A stretch of DNA of 64,000 nucleotides from Sequoia sempervirens (GCA_007258455.2 VDFB02321251.1:1-64000), one strand, 5' to 3'; positions 10,441 to 24,381 are shown, numbered from the stretch's first letter. A program made the numbers and translations. The notes: generated from the letters alone by a model not told the origin.

Positions 10441-13400
10441 GCAAGACTGTGCCCTGTAGGCAAGTAGAACTTGTCTATCCTGTCGCAACATGGAAACACT
10501 CTCTAATTTGTGGCTAAACCAATTGGGGAGAGTGAATCTCCAAAGTGGGTTGGCTCCCTTCAAACTAATCACCTAATCTAAACACCTTTAGAGGAAAAGG
10601 GAGTAGGAGAAAAGAATGAAAATAATTAACACCTACACTTAAGATGATCAACTAAATGTTGAGACCTTGACGAAACTTAACTCACAACATTTCCTTGACA
10701 GCAATTAACTCTCACAATTCACCATAATGCTTTCAATTCTTCAGTATTTTGCATAAAGACCCTTGAAAACATAATATAATGTGCAACCTGAACCTATTGC
10801 AAACCTTGACAATAACCCACAACAATAGGACTAAGAAGGATTCGATTAACTGAATCACAACAAAATCACACCATTATTGTGAGCCCATGACAAAGAAAGT
10901 GAAAAGGAGAAATTTGTTGCTATATTGCAAGTGGAGGAGCAAGACATCAAAATATGATATCAGATGAGTTTAAAAAGCTCTCAAAAATGGCTAAGAGAGC
11001 AAGAAACTAAATAATTATGAACCCCGAGAAATTAAAAATTTCTCCAAATTATAGGCATCAAGTGACATCCATGGTGAAAAAATAGAAAAATCAGGCCCAC
11101 TGTATCATCAAAAAGTAGTTCATTCTGTATTTTCAAGCTCAAGGAAAAAGCCTAAAAGAAGGGGCTCTAACTGCTCCAAATAGCTTCACCAAAATGGAAA
11201 CTTCTCATCTCCTACAAGTTGATCCAAAAACTCCACAATATCTAGTTCAAAACTGCCTAGAAATGAAAGAGAAATCTTAGTTTGATTGCTTTCTTCCCAA
11301 ATTTTTCCAACCACTCAACTCAAAAATAGAAATATTTATCTCACTGATTTATCAAACTACATTTAGAAATAGCAAATATTAAGACAATTTATAGAAACAT
11401 TATCTTAACACTGCTTTACAATATCTTGCAATTTTGATTTTCTCAAAAGGGTCTCCTATTATTTTGATTTTTGCAATTTCGGTAAGATTTGATATTTTAC
11501 AAAAAATCAAAATAACATGCAAAGGATCCTCTTATATTTGATTTTCTATTAAAAAAAAACATAAAACTAAGGCCAATTTATCAAATATGCCTATTCAAGA
11601 CCAATGGGAAACCTAGGCATCTTAAACTTAGGAAAAACACAAGTTCAAGGTTATCCATTTAATTTTTCTCCAAGGGAATGAAATAAATCAAAGCACAAAA
11701 CCTAAGTTTGACCTACATGCCTAGGTAAATGCAAAGGCACAAATGGCGTAGCTCGGTATTTGATTTTTTCTTGAAATAATGTGGTAAAATCACAATTTTA
11801 AGTTAGGGTGAAGTCACAAACCCTAAAACAAAACTATTGGATTCCTGACTCATCGGCTTCATTCACCTCTGCAATATTTTGGAAGAAAACATGCTTTGCA
11901 CGAATGGATTCCATTAGAAAGTTAGGATTTAACCTTGGGAGCTCGATTCTCCACTGTTTTTTGCTGCTTCTAGGTCAATTATTTATAGGAACTCAGTGGT
12001 AAGTTATTTCGAAACAAAACTGAGATTTTCCCTCCATTTCATGTCAATTCTTGGCCTCTAAGCTATGGCTATTATATGCTTTCTGATGCATTTTTCTCTT
12101 TATTCTCTCTATTTATCTCCTTATCTCTTTGGGGCTGCCATTGGAGAGTCTCTTAACAGGATTTTGGAGACATTTGTGGGAAAAACCCATGGGCTCAAAT
12201 GTACCCTTCTATAGCAACATGAGGTGAGTTTTTCATTGCTCATTCCTTTACATTCTCTTTTACTTTGAGCTCATTAAGTGTAAAGTAAACAGACACTTTT
12301 TTTCCCTCATGCTTCTTAATTCTTAAAACCCTTCTATGTACTGTATCTACAGTTTGCATTCTTATACTTTGCAATGGATTAAAATGAAAGCTTCATGAGA
12401 TAATCTCCTTATTGTTTTGGATAGCATCTTGATCATTATGCTACGATGAAATTGAAAACTAATGGAGCTTCGACTATTGTTTTTTTACCAAAATCATGGC
12501 TTTGTGCTCTATCCATCAAATGATTATTTATTTTTACTTAAAAAGTGTGGGTAAAACCTTTCATTGCAGCCAAGACTTTCGGCCTTCATTTATTTCTCTC
12601 TCACCATATTGATGGTTTTTATCTCAGACCGAGCTTCTCTATTGCACTGCTCAGCCTAGGGTTTCATTGTTTCACCACTGGCCCTTGACCCATGTTGTCA
12701 TAGTTTGAGGCCTAGATTTTTGCATTCTATAGTTTCTTCATTTAAAATTTTAGACAAACGGGCTTGAAATCCTTACTCATGGCTTTTGACATTCCCACTA
12801 TGTATGTCCTTAGAATGATTACTGTTGTTGATAGTCATGTGTATCAATGTTCTTATCATGCTTCTCCATTTGGCTTTCTGAGTTGAGTGATTATAGACAC
12901 TTTATTGAAGCTTCCTTCTCTTACTTGGAACTTCACAAACAACATGATGGTTTCATTTATGTTGACAGACAATCCAGTTTTGTATCATTCATTGCATTTT
13001 TGGTGATAAAATGAAGGTTTTATCCTATATGATTTGTATTCCACTTCATTGCCTCTTGAGGTATTTTCATGGAACTATGCCTTGTAAAACTTCAAAGAAA
13101 TAATTTCTCAAGCAAGATTATTGTCTCAATGTTTGCATTCTCTACCTCAAATCATTTATATGAATATCACAAACAGTGGCTTTAAGCTCTCTTGACTGTG
13201 AAGCATCATCCACATAGGTCTTATTATGTCATCTTTTGTCACTAATAATTGAATGATTTAAAACCCCCTAAATAGTGTCTCCTTGCTACCCCACTTTCTA
13301 AGCACAATGCATTTTGGGTATCTCTCCTTGCAAGAATTCAGGTCCTATGTTGAATGTCCACTAAGGTTCCTTGAACTGATTACCATGGTTCCCCTTCATG

Positions 13401-15479
13401 TACCTTGACTTTTTCTATGATTAGCTTATAGTTCAATACACGTATGTTGTCTTATGAGATGATCATTCATTGCATTGTTTTATATTATGACTTGAGAAGA
13501 GATGTAAGTGAATTCTTGTAATGATGAAACTTATATCTTCTATCTGCTTGGACAACATGACTCCACTTAGATAGATGCATCGTGAATGCTCTAAATTCTT
13601 GGTTCTTATTACTGTTCCAATGGTTGCACATTTTGCATTGTGATCTCACCTTTTGTTTTCTTAATGCACTGTTGAAACAAGACTAGCAAATGTTGAGTAC
13701 CACTGAGTTGTGAATGTGTAATTGAATTTAGACACTCCATTCTGAAAGTGAGTGCAACTTAACTTTTCCCATTGCTCTATTTTTGTGGTCCTTATATCAC
13801 TTTAATGGTTGCTATCCCATTATGCATATAACATCCTTCATGACAACATAGTACCAACTTATGTCATTTTTAAATGAGAACTCAAACTGAAGTTAAAAGT
13901 GAACTGTTGTTTCAATGGTATGCTTGCATACTTTTTAGATTCCTAGGCCACCATCATGTCTCTAAACATTTGATAGAGATTAAAGTCTCTTTTGTACCCC
14001 TTGTACATTTCACTTTTGTTGGAGGAAGCTATAGTTTGATCTATGTTCGTTTATCTTTATGAAATGACGTCCTCCTAAACAATATATAGTGCCTTTTGTG
14101 ACTCAATCAAGGGTAGAGAATCATTTCCTCTTCTGAATGCTTTCACTTAATTTCATGCAACATCGCATTGAATGATGCTACTCCACATTGCATTCACTCA
14201 ATCTTCAGTGTATTTGATTTCTCAAACAACAATGTCACTTGTGAAATCATTTTTTGATGAAGGAAAAATCTGGTTTTGTACTCTTTATGCTCCTTTTATT
14301 CTCATAGGCAGCAATAATGATGATGTGACCACAATTTTTTCATGGAATATTTTGAAATATGAGCACTTGATTATGATGTTCTAGAGCTTTTCCATTTTCT
14401 TCAGCTATAATTGATGATTTACAAACAAGGCATTATGTATGCATGTTCACTATCACATTCATGATACTACACTTGAACAATTGATCACTCATGATTTTCA
14501 ATTCATTGCATTTTGAGAGTTGATTATCCTAAATGTTCAATTGTTTGACTCCTTTTGGCACTTTATGATGCACTCATATGATGGATGTCTTTCCTTGAGA
14601 ATTTTGGATCTGTTTCCCTATTAGTCCCTCTTTGGATGATTGAGGGATAGCATGTCGGGTCTCAACCCTTGTGGGAGCCCATTTTACCCCACATGCTTTA
14701 TGATATTCAAACTAGATCAACAACATGACTTGTCCTATACCTGAACATGGAAACAACCAATGTTAGATGAAAACAATATATTATTATCTAGTGTTTCCTC
14801 CTTGGCTTTTGTCACACTTCTTATTGTTGCTCAGTTGTTTCAATGTATCATTAGCAACATTCTCCATTATTGTTGATAATTCACATAAGAATGTTCATAG
14901 TCAGAGCTCTAACAACTTAATATATCTCTTGTAGGTCTATCAGGAGCTTAGGAACAAGGATGGTGCACCATTCCAGAATCAACTTGAAGACTTACAGGCA
15001 ATGATGATTATGTTCTTTCTTATGTGTCTTCTTTTCTTTCATCTTCAATAGTGTAGAATGTTCCTTTTAATAAATTGTCACCGCTACTCCCATGGCTTGT
15101 GTGGGACACTTGGTTCTTATTATCCAAATAATATAGTTACAACATTTGGGAAATACTTGCTCAATTCTATACTTTTCTCCTTTTACAAAAACAATGTTTG
15201 AAACACTATGAATGAGTATCAGAATGAAAGCATCTCCTTTTCATTTCATGTAATAATTAATGTTGTAATTGATACCAAGCAACTAAACACATTGCATTTT
15301 TAAAATCCCATAATAACTCAAACACTTGCAATGGTTAAACATCTGCAAAGGTAAATTGAAATCCTTCACTTTAAAAATGAATCTTGAATGAACTAGCTCT
15401 ATCAAATTGAGCTGAAGTGAAAATTTGATAACAATTACCATAATTGTTATAATTTTAAGACATTACATTCATATCTACT
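10441..15479. other. Noncoding repeat-derived DNA, no gene recognised
   Basis: No ORF above about 70 codons looks coding, and no LTR pair, TIR or RNA gene could be fixed. The part just right of 10440 may be a decayed gypsy LTR belonging to the minus-strand ORF. Positions 12000-15480 are unique-looking, moderately AT-rich sequence with no recognisable domain on either strand. Confidence 0.5.
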
Positions 15480-16050
15480 AAAGGAGCAAATGGATTATGG
15501 CTTACAAAATTTGTACTCCTTTTAGGAAAAAATATACAATCTCTAGCCTTATGACCAAATTGATTACAAGTATAATGTAGTACCCATAGATGTATGAAGA
15601 GTACCTGGTCATAGCATATCCTTTAGCTAGATGAGGGGATATTCTTTGACTTGGAATCCTTAGATCTATCACCCTCCCAAGTCCTTCAATGCCAATTTTT
15701 CTTGTGTTATGCCTCTTCTTTTGATGATAAGGAACTGATTGAATGTTCTGATTTGTAGAAAGCTTCTTTTCTTCTTCAACTTTCTTTATCTCAATAGTCT
15801 TCTTTTCATCTTTCGAGGTGTTCTCCTTGTAGGATTTCTCACCATCTATACCATAATTTTATTGTACTCTAAATCTCTCATACATTTTTTGCAGATGCAC
15901 TAGTAAAAGTACTCTTTACTTTCTCAAGACCTAAACTATATTTTTCTTTGTTAGAAGGGTTTTGTGTGTTTAATAATCCATCAAGAATCTTCAAGCTTTA
16001 GGCCTTTTTCTATTTCATCTCTAGCATATGGACACCTAGGATTGTCACAT
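15480..16050 (-). pseudogene. Copia gag fragment with zinc knuckle
   Basis: On the minus strand near 15590-15480 the translation reads CNQFGHKARDC, followed by a Phe/Ser/Asn stretch typical of copia gag. The first cysteine of the CCHC knuckle appears lost. Upstream, a Lys/Arg-rich frame with several stops (16050-15600) fits the basic C-terminal half of gag. No protease or pol follows to the left, so this is an isolated fragment and not the 5' part of the RT-RNase H fragment at 16650-17720, which lies on the wrong side. Confidence 0.55.
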
Positions 16051-16649
16051 GGAAAGAATCCAAATCTTAGATCCTCTCAAACAACCCTCCTTGACATGCA
16101 TACTTCATGCATGCAACACCCTTGCATGTAAAGAATCATCAAATATGGGAACCACCTATCATAATCTTCTTCAATTCCAATGCCTTTCTCAACATGCATA
16201 TCTCCTTGAACATGCAATGTTCCTTTCATGAATACACAACTTGCATGCATAAGAAACTTCATGAAATGGGGTTCACGTATCATTACTTTATCATACTCAA
16301 CTTTGAAATTGTCATAACCTATCATTAAACAAATTGATCAACAAATAAGTCATAATAAGTCATAAGAAATCTTATAGTGTGAAACATGGTGCAATTTTAC
16401 CTTAACAATAGGGTCCACCAAGTGGGATTCCTATCTCCTCATAATTAGCTTGCATGCCATTATAGTCACCTACATTTACAATGACACCTCAATTAGTACA
16501 TCCCATCGTATGACTAACATAGTACGAAAATAAAATCTTATGTATAAAATGATTAGTAAATCAGTAAATAAAATGGTACGACTTGTAAAGGTTGAGACAC
16601 CAATTAATCCCAACATTATCCTACTTTTTTAATACGTTTCGAAATCCAA
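16051..16649. other. Noncoding, possibly copia 3' tail
   Basis: No gene is seen. The minus-strand sequence directly after the RNase H fragment (below 16650) is probably its 3' untranslated tail. Several GCATGCA-type motifs lie between 16090 and 16250, with no clear meaning. Confidence 0.4.
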
Positions 16650-17720
16650 TCAACAATCAGCTACTAGAGGGCATGAGGACCATGTAATTAGAACACCATT
16701 TAAAATTATCTTTTATCATAAGATTCATCAATGCATCAATAACATTCACCAAAGTGTCAACCTTTACCAATTTCACCTTCCCATCTTCCACCATGTCATG
16801 AACATATATGTGCTTGATTCTAGCATGAAAAGTGGGATTCTTTACCAAGAAAATGGAACTTTGACTATCACAACATATGATAATCATCCCTCAATAAAGC
16901 CCAACATCTAAACATAATTGTATTATACAAACAACTTACTTACAAGAATGAGTAGCTACCATGTACTCTACTAGTATTATGGACAAAGTGACTACAAATA
17001 AGCTCTTAGTCATCCAACTAACAACACTACCAAACATCATGACTACATATTCATTGATGGATCTTCCACTATCAATGCCACCTTCCCAATATGAGTCCAC
17101 ATAACCATGAACACAAAATAAATATCAATGTTTAATAAGATAGCCATGAAAACAAAAGGAATACTTAGAAGTACCCTACATGTATATAGACACTCTCTTA
17201 ATTGCATCCCAATATACCCATCCAAGATTAGCCATAAATTGACCCAAGAATCCCATTGCTTGGGTAATTTTTGGCCTCATACAATCTAGTACATACATAA
17301 AACTTCCTACAACACTCACATACAATACTTTGATCACGTCCTTCTTATCACTAGGATATTTTACGAAATCTTCAATAGATAACTTCATTCCTCATAGAGC
17401 AGGAACTACCAAGGATGTAAAAGTTATCATGTTGAATCTCTCCAACAGTAATTTCATGTAATTTATCTAGCTTAAAACCAAAAAAAATTGACTCAATCTC
17501 TTTGGATCTCCATAACCACAGTGTACTTAGTTGCACCTAGAGATTTCATCTCAAACTATGTTGAAAAATAAGACTTCAAGTCAAAAACCAAACCCTTACT
17601 ATTCTAAAAAAATAACATATCATCCACATACAATACAATTTTGAGAATATGACCATTATCAATATTATAACAAACATAGTGATCAAATTTAGACCTCTAA
17701 AATCAAAAACTCAACACAGA
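16650..17720 (-). pseudogene. Copia RT-RNase H fragment
   Basis: Read from right to left on the minus strand: an RT stretch with the catalytic motif YVDDMLF (about 17625-17605), a block matching the end of RT and the start of RNase H (KLSIEDFVKYPSDKKDV, YVSVVGSFMYVLDCMRPKI at about 17388-17240), a scrambled middle, and an RNase H end with CDSQSSIFLVKNPTFHARIK and KHIYVHDMVEDGKVKLVKV (16870-16745). Stops and frameshifts are frequent. No LTR was identified at either end, so this is a truncated remnant. Confidence 0.75.
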
Positions 17721-18749
17721 GGTATCAACATATTGGTACCACATCGTAGAAGAGTGTTTAAAGGTCCTTCATAGTATGAACATTGGGATAATGAGGTCCT
17801 TAATATTGAAGAAAGATTAAGACATGATCATAGGCTTTGATATTAATTTGTGGAAATAATTATAATAACAATTTGCTTTTATTAATCAAATACATTACTT
17901 ATAGAATTTTGATTATCCAGATCGAACGACACAAGACAAGAGCATACGTATGATATGCTAATATTTCAATCCTATGTAATCTATGCTAGAACTAGGAACA
18001 AGACTCCAAAATTTGATGCTTACAATGAGGTCTCCCCAATAATTTATAGAAGGCTCAAAGATTCTAATCTAAAAACAAGTTAATGCAAATTTAAAATTTG
18101 ACCATTCAATTGTGACACCTATCTAAAATTTCTATTGCACTAAGGAGTAGACAACTGTTAGTTAGCTTTTCGTAAACACTTACTTAGTGGAGGACAAATA
18201 AAGTCACTTTTGGGACACCCATAAGTGAGGTGTTACACCCCATTTCTAAGTTAACAAATTATTTTTACCTTTATGAGTAAATATGATTTCAAATGCAATT
18301 TTGACTTCAATATGTTTAATGGATGAATAAAATGTATGAATATATGTTATGATGAGTTACACTTTAGATACTTTAATGATGTGAATAATATATGACAAAT
18401 ATGATTTTCATGTTATTAGGATAACTTTGTTCATGTTGCACTACATTGGAAGCAAGAAAGATTTGAACCCTCTACTGATGAGAGGGAGAGTATCACCTAG
18501 AAGAGAAAGTTGGTACGGAAACATTTGGTTTACCTATTTGATTAGATGCACACACCCATTGCCTAGGTTATACAAGCCTTTTCAAGTCAATATGAGCTAT
18601 GTGTCGGTAAGTGTTAAACCTTAGTGATAGCTTTTCAGCTTGCTAGGAATGTTTGGATGATTATCCTAGATTCTCCTTGATCATTTAGTCAATTTGAGTC
18701 ATATTGTTAAAATCCCTTTTGATGAGCATGATATATTCATATATTATGT
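17721..18749. other. Noncoding, no feature recognised
   Basis: AT-rich sequence with only short, non-coding-looking ORFs. The 65-codon ORF at 18427-18624 has no recognisable domain. Confidence 0.5.
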
Positions 18750-19092
18750 ATTAGATATAGATATAGATAGGTACTTATTTATATATATTGAATATATTTA
18801 TGTATATATGTGATGGCTCATACATATGCGCATATGTACATATGAGCATGTGTGAAAAATAATGTTTATGCATACCAATATGCAGATACAAAATACATAT
18901 CCAAATATGTGTATATATAAATATATATGCATTGTATATACATATATGCACCAATATATATATATATGATTATATTTAAATAATGTTAATATATATGTGT
19001 ATTAATATATACATATATAATTAAATGACTACTGTGTATATATATTAATATACATTTTATTGATTGTAATAGATATACAGATAAATGTATAA
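18750..19092. repeat. AT-rich low-complexity tract (TATATG/TATA repeats)
   Basis: A mosaic of TATATA, ATATGTATA and GATATAGATATAG simple repeats. The gypsy element that starts at 19098 inserted at the right edge of this tract, which explains its TATAT target duplication. Confidence 0.8.
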
Positions 19093-19097
19093 TATAT

Positions 19098-20398
19098 TGT
19101 ATAAGAGTGAATTTGCAACCCTTACGCAAATTCTACTTTTACACATCCTCACCTTAGAAAACCAAATCTGAAGGAAAAATTCCACATTAGCTGGATAATT
19201 TCCTTCCACTTGGCATATGTCTATTGTTTCGGTAGAAGAATATTTATCTGGGACACCTGCACAATGCGCAGAGGTCTGTGCAGTGCACTTACATCCCTGA
19301 TGGATTCTTGTGTCTGTAGCTGGCAGAGGCATTACACTTCCCATTGGGAATGGTTTGTAATATTCCTCATTACCAACCGACCCAAAAAATAGCAAATTCT
19401 CACTCTTCTCCTTCAAATTCCTCCATTCTTCATTCAATCCATCTTCTTTTGCATCCTATAAGCATTCAAGTCATATTTTTTCCATCACTTCTTTCATTCT
19501 CAAGCATTCTCGAGTTTCATTTCACTCTCAACAACACTTCAACACTCCATTGTAGCAACAACACTCTATCAACTCTATCAAGCAAGTGTGAAGCAAGCCA
19601 TTACAACAGGGGCTTGAGGGTTTGCAACAAATCCATTCATCGTAGTCGAGGTTGTGGTGATTGTTCAAGCTCTCTTTCTCCATCATTAGCTAGTGAGCTC
19701 TTGGTGGAGGTGGTAATGTTTTCACTCCTCTCCTTTATGATTTGGTTGAGTAGCTATATACTATTTTGTAGTGTTATTCATGTACTTTCATTCTTTAATT
19801 CTTTATCATACATTTCTCTATCATTGCTATTTGGCTATTCATGGAGGTGGAAACACCAAAACAAGGGTCTAACTGAGGCAGACCCCTATATAGCCTGAAC
19901 AAATTTCCCCTCTTTCTTTTGTGTAGGTGGACGTATGTTTTGAGCTAACTAGTGAGTAGACACTTTTGTGAGGTTATCTTTGTCACCTTATTCTATTCTA
20001 TTTACTTTATCATTTCAGTATCTATTTTGCATACTTTCTCATTCTATTTTTACCATCTAGATTGTACTAGCTAGTTTGTTAGTAGGTCTTTCTAGTAGTT
20101 TCTATGTGTTCATTATTTTATGGCCATATAGATGCCAGTGAGCCACATTGACATCCCAGAACTGTGTTGCCATCCTTAAACAGAGAGCTGTCTGAGGCAC
20201 AAAACCAACTCCAAAAAGCCAACTCACCTAGCCCAAACTAAAGTTTGGGTTTATAGAGTGATCTAAGGACTTCATAGTCCTCATCATTCTCATCCCTCAT
20301 TTTAAACATCCCTTTAGAATGAGGTAAGTTAGGGAAACCTCCCGCTCTTGGCTCTCCTTGACCTGGGGCCTTGATGTGGTTGGTCCCCCTCTCTTACA
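19098..20398 (+). repeat. 5' LTR of gypsy element (1301 bp)
   Basis: Matches 29558-30792 along its whole length, with shared blocks such as CACATCCTCACCTTAGAAAA near the start and CTCCCGCTCTTGGCTCTCC near the end. The 184-codon open frame at 19344-19898 lies inside it and is disrupted in the 3' LTR, so it is not a gene. The 5' copy carries about 50 bp (around 20280-20325) missing from the 3' copy. Confidence 0.9.
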
Positions 20399-20420
20399 TT
20401 TTTAGTGAACCCGACATGAA
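20399..20420 (+). other. Candidate primer-binding site of gypsy element
   Basis: Directly after the 5' LTR the sequence reads TTTTTAGTGAACCCGACATG. A tRNA 3' end is expected to pair here; the priming tRNA was not identified. Position, not pairing, is the evidence. Confidence 0.5.
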
Positions 20421-20649
20421 CCAACATCTGTTCATTCGTTGGTGTTGAGGCTTTTCCCCTTGTAGCTTGTGATTGTTGTTCCCCTAAGTATTGTGAAGGT
20501 TTATGAGCATCACAACCCATTCCACAATCTCTAGGTATATTGTTAGGAGGAGTGTACGACACCTTCCAATGGAGAGGATGAAGGTCACTTTTGGTTTTTC
20601 TATAGGCCTTTTTGTTGGTTCCACTGTTGGTCTTGCCACATAGGAGCAG

Positions 20650-22372
20650 TTGTCGAGGGGCGAGGTAGGGGTCTCTGATGAGATTGACCACATCCCCACT
20701 CCTTCGTCTCCTACACCATCATCGGTGGATGAGTATGAAGTCATTCACATTCCTTTGAAGTATATTTTTGTCCTTATCAAAGGACTGGGTGACTTGGAAA
20801 ACCACTTAGAAGAGGACTCAAAGATGGATAGGGCTGCTAGGGTTATTAGCAAAATAAGTTATATGGTTGGAAAAGATCAAACAAGCATATAATTCCTGGC
20901 TAGTCTCTCTAGTTTGACTGAAACATGTGCTCCTCCAAACAATCCTAACATTGTGCAAGGGGACACTTTCAAAGATCATGAGAGATAGCTAGGAATGTCG
21001 ATGCCTCCCATGTCTATGTACATGGCTGATGTCATCCCCTCGATCAACATCCCCTCTATCGCTGAAAGGTTCAAAACTATCAAGGGGAATAGAATACCCT
21101 TGAGATTTAGCTTCACCCCTCCTATCACCTCTAGTGGTGGAGGATTTGGTAGTGGCGATGGCCTTGGCGGTGAAGGTGGCATTGGCAGAGGTGGTTTCGG
21201 TGGAAGCCATGGTGGTGGCTCTGGTAGTGGTTCCAATAGTGGTCACACTAGTGGCTTTGGAGGTGGCTTTGGTGGTGCTTCTAGATGAGGTCCCTCTAGC
21301 CTTGTGTCTTCTAATGACCCTATTCTAAAGACTCTTCCTTAGAATATGGGTAAGATGCAAAGCCAACTGGCGAGTCTCTCCCAAGCCTCTACCTAACCTA
21401 ACTTTCAACCCTTTTTCTGACATAGCCCATTACAGGTAGAAATTTTAAACACTCCCTTCCCTCAAGGAATGGATATTCCTAAATTTGATAAATATGGTAG
21501 CAAAGGGGACCCACAAACACATGTGTATGCCTTTAATGCCCTATGTAGATATTTCTTCCATCACAATGCATTAATGGTGAAACTATTCCCCCAAGCTCTT
21601 AAGGATATAGCACTTGAATGGTATTGTTCCTTACCCTTGATAATTCCCTTTTCTAATTTAACCAACTTGTAAACCAATTCCTACAACAATTCCAAGATAA
21701 CATCAGACCAAAGATGACATTTTTGGATCTCGTTTGATGCAAGCAAGGAGATAATGAAAAGATTACTAATTTTATAGCACAATACCAAGCACTCTTTTCA
21801 CAAATCTTGTATTTACTACCCGATTCTGACATGCAAAAGGTGTTCATAGGGAACTTGCAAGGACCTTGGAAGAAGAAGTTTTCCCTTATGCAATACCCTT
21901 CTTTCACACATTTGTGTGTTGCATTACAGGAGTAGCAAAAAATGGTAGTAAAGTTCGAGGGATCCTCCTTTTGCTCTCGTTTAGAAGGAAATTCCATTGT
22001 ATCGATCTCTAGGAAGGGTAAGGATGTTGTGAATGTAGTAGCTCTGCTATGACTAATAACGGCCTCAGGTGCAACCAAAAGTTCACAAAGTTAGCAGAAT
22101 CTTATTCTTCCATCTTGCAGAAGCTGCTAAAGGATAAGATCATAACTCTGGGGAACCCTAACCCTCCTAAATAACCTTTCCCTAGTTGGTACAATCCAAA
22201 TACCTTCTATCAATACCATCGGGTTAACATACATGATACTGAATGATATATGTGCTTGCATCATGAGATACAAGACTGCATTGAGGATGGTACTATCCGT
22301 CTTGATGGAAATAAAAAAATGTGAAAAAATAGGTGGAAAAAGTGAATGGTGAGTTGTAGATATACACCGACC
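20650..22372 (+). pseudogene. Degenerate Ty3/gypsy gag
   Basis: One frame runs from 20650 to about 21672 with six stops, each one transition away from CAG, CAA or CGA. It then shifts frame near 21660 and continues to about 22070. After an acidic start there is a Gly/Ser-rich stretch (about 21130-21285), then the core of the retrotransposon gag family: IPKFDKYGSKGDPQTHVYAF, a leucine-rich helical region, ALEWYCSLP and, in the second frame, QGDNEKITNFIAQYQALFSQ and FIGNLQGPW. A decayed zinc-finger-like end, QYHRV...HDTE, lies near 22210-22250. The glycine-rich tract is unusual for gag and may be a simple-repeat expansion. Inactive. Confidence 0.8.
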
Positions 22373-22422
22373 TATTTTTTTCATAGTTTTCCAACATGAT
22401 TATTGATCCCTCTGATTCTATT

Positions 22423-23210
22423 GGGTATGTGCAAGATCATCATGGAAAAAGTAGGCCCTTAAGTGGCAACAAATTCAAATAAATCAGAGTTAGGAAACTT
22501 GACATAAAAAAATTGAATAAGTTATCTATATTATTTCAAAAAAATGTAAGAATAGAATCTGTAGCAAATTGAATGTAGTTTCTAAACTACTAGCTTTATT
22601 TTAAAGAAAAAAATCTATTTGGTGAAATTTTAAAATTTCAATGCAGTAGTACATAAATTTTAGGGAAAAATAAGAAGTAGGCGTCTGTCTTACCACGCTA
22701 ACCACAATAAAATGATAATATTTTTTATAATATTTTAGATATAAGTAGAGGACTCATGTCCCGATGTGATGCATATTTTTTTGTAATTTTTTTCCAAATA
22801 AATAATTAATCATGATTTTTTACTACAACTTTTCAAAAATATAAAAAATTGTTTGTCTAACTACCTTAACTTGGTTAAAACTTCATGAAATTCAATTCTC
22901 TTTTTTTAATCCTATAGTATGTGAAACATAGAATGTGACGCATGTTTTGGATTCAAAAAATGTGATACCATTTGAAAGCTATAATTTTTTTTCAATCATC
23001 CTATTAATCAGGACTTTAATCATAATTCAAATAGAAAATGAATAATAATAATTTATTAAATTCAAAGTAAAGCATAATTTATATTGGTGAAAAGTTGAGA
23101 ATCTCCTTTAAAAACCCTTTTCGTTTCATCAATTTTGGGTAAAAAAAGGTCATCAGCCACATACCCATCATATCGCCACTTTTTGGCCCATCATGATCCT
23201 ATACATACCC
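22423..23210 (+). mobile_element. TIR element, copy 1 (788 bp)
   Basis: It starts GGGTATGTGCAAGATCATCA and ends with the near reverse complement (ATGATCCTATACATACCC), giving imperfect inverted ends of about 23 bp. A second copy in opposite orientation lies at 24926-25702. Flanks TATT and TACT may be a 4 bp target duplication; removing the element plus four bases restores an open frame across the site. No transposase is present, so it is non-autonomous. The superfamily is unassigned: the GGG...CCC ends resemble some Harbinger-type elements, but the duplication does not fit their usual 3 bp. Confidence 0.75.
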
Positions 23211-24373
23211 TACTACTCAGCTTAAGGCGTATGTTAACATTGTCACAATTACTCCTACCATGCAACCTACACCCAGCTCTCCAGACATGGCATTCACATC
23301 ACATGATTTACCCTTAAAAAAAAGCCTTCTCCCCTCTACAATCCCACTCGCCTCAATGCCAACATTGTGATAGGGGTCTTGGTCAACCCCATGAGTTGAG
23401 TAAATGTCATTACAGAAGAAACATTGTGGTCTAATTCATTACATAGAAATGAGTATGAAGAAAAGAAATATACCATCTGTACACGTGATGGCCTTTGTCT
23501 AAAGCCATATGACTCAATAAATTTGTCCATCCTAGTATGACCTAGGGCTATAGATGAAGTTCTTGATGTTATCCCATAGTTGAATCACTCAAGATAAAGT
23601 TACCTACATACCTTGGCTAGCTTCCATTAATGGAATCGCCTCCTTTATCCAAAGAAAATTAAAATTCTCACATGAAGGTGTTGTGTGCATAGTGCATGAC
23701 ACTGGATACCAGCCTCTAGTATCCCATGGGGGATATTTATTAGGCCACTTTTGGCCCACCCTGGTTGGTCTGCTTCCTCCTAGAATGAACCTACTTTACA
23801 AAAACTATATGAAGTATAAGACCGGGGACAAGGGACTGCTGAAATTGGCTCTTCCGATAGTACAATAATCGACTACCTGCCCTTTTTAGAAAGGGAAAGA
23901 GAAGCAACCCTATCCTTGGGATGTCTCTCCTCCTCTTTCTAGAGAAGAGTTTTGGATGAATATGCCTGGTTTTTACCCGCTAAGTCTAATGATACCACCT
24001 TGGCATAGACCCAAGATCAAGATATCAGACCTTCCTACTAAACTACTTGGGCCTTACAAAATACTACTTGTATGGTAGAGGAAAAGGTCCCTGTGAGGAA
24101 TCTTCTATGTCTCGACCTCTGTGGCCTCCTACCACTTCTACTCCCAAGGCAGTAAATGGGAAGAAGCCCGCTGCTGAGGCACTAGAGTTGGCTCCCCTCA
24201 CTGCTTCTCAACCCATTCCTCCTTCTCCCACTCAGAAGGTCATCCCTCCACTAGAAATAGCTATGAAGGAAAATTTCATGGCTGACCAGGAGCCTTTTGT
24301 CCCTTTGCAACCTCCAGTCTCTAGCTTGAAGAGTCGTAGAAACTACCTTGTGTGTGAACGCAAGCGACGGTGA
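23211..24373 (+). pseudogene. Gypsy gag-end / protease-like region, degenerate
   Basis: The frame that resumes after TIR copy 1 carries a Thr/Pro-rich linker, then a region (about 23540-23870) that looks like the end of a retroviral-type protease and the protease-RT spacer of gypsy elements: PWLASINGIASFIQRKLKFS, then HEGVVCIVHDTGYQP and GGYLLGHFWP. The usual protease DTG/DSG site is not visible. From 24047 it becomes a Pro/Lys-rich linker up to the nested insertion at 24382. Several stops and shifts. The protease assignment is my inference from the pattern. Confidence 0.5.
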
Positions 24374-24381
24374 AAGGCTCT

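Noticed and set aside
18427..18624. 65-codon ORF
   Set aside because: No domain, no context, AT-rich surroundings.
19344..19898. 184-codon open frame
   Set aside because: Lies wholly inside the 5' LTR of the gypsy element and is broken in the 3' LTR; Ser/Leu-rich without a family signature.
20976..21328. Antisense and off-frame ORFs over the glycine-rich region
   Set aside because: Composition mirrors the GGT/GGC repeats of the gag frame; shadows of gag.
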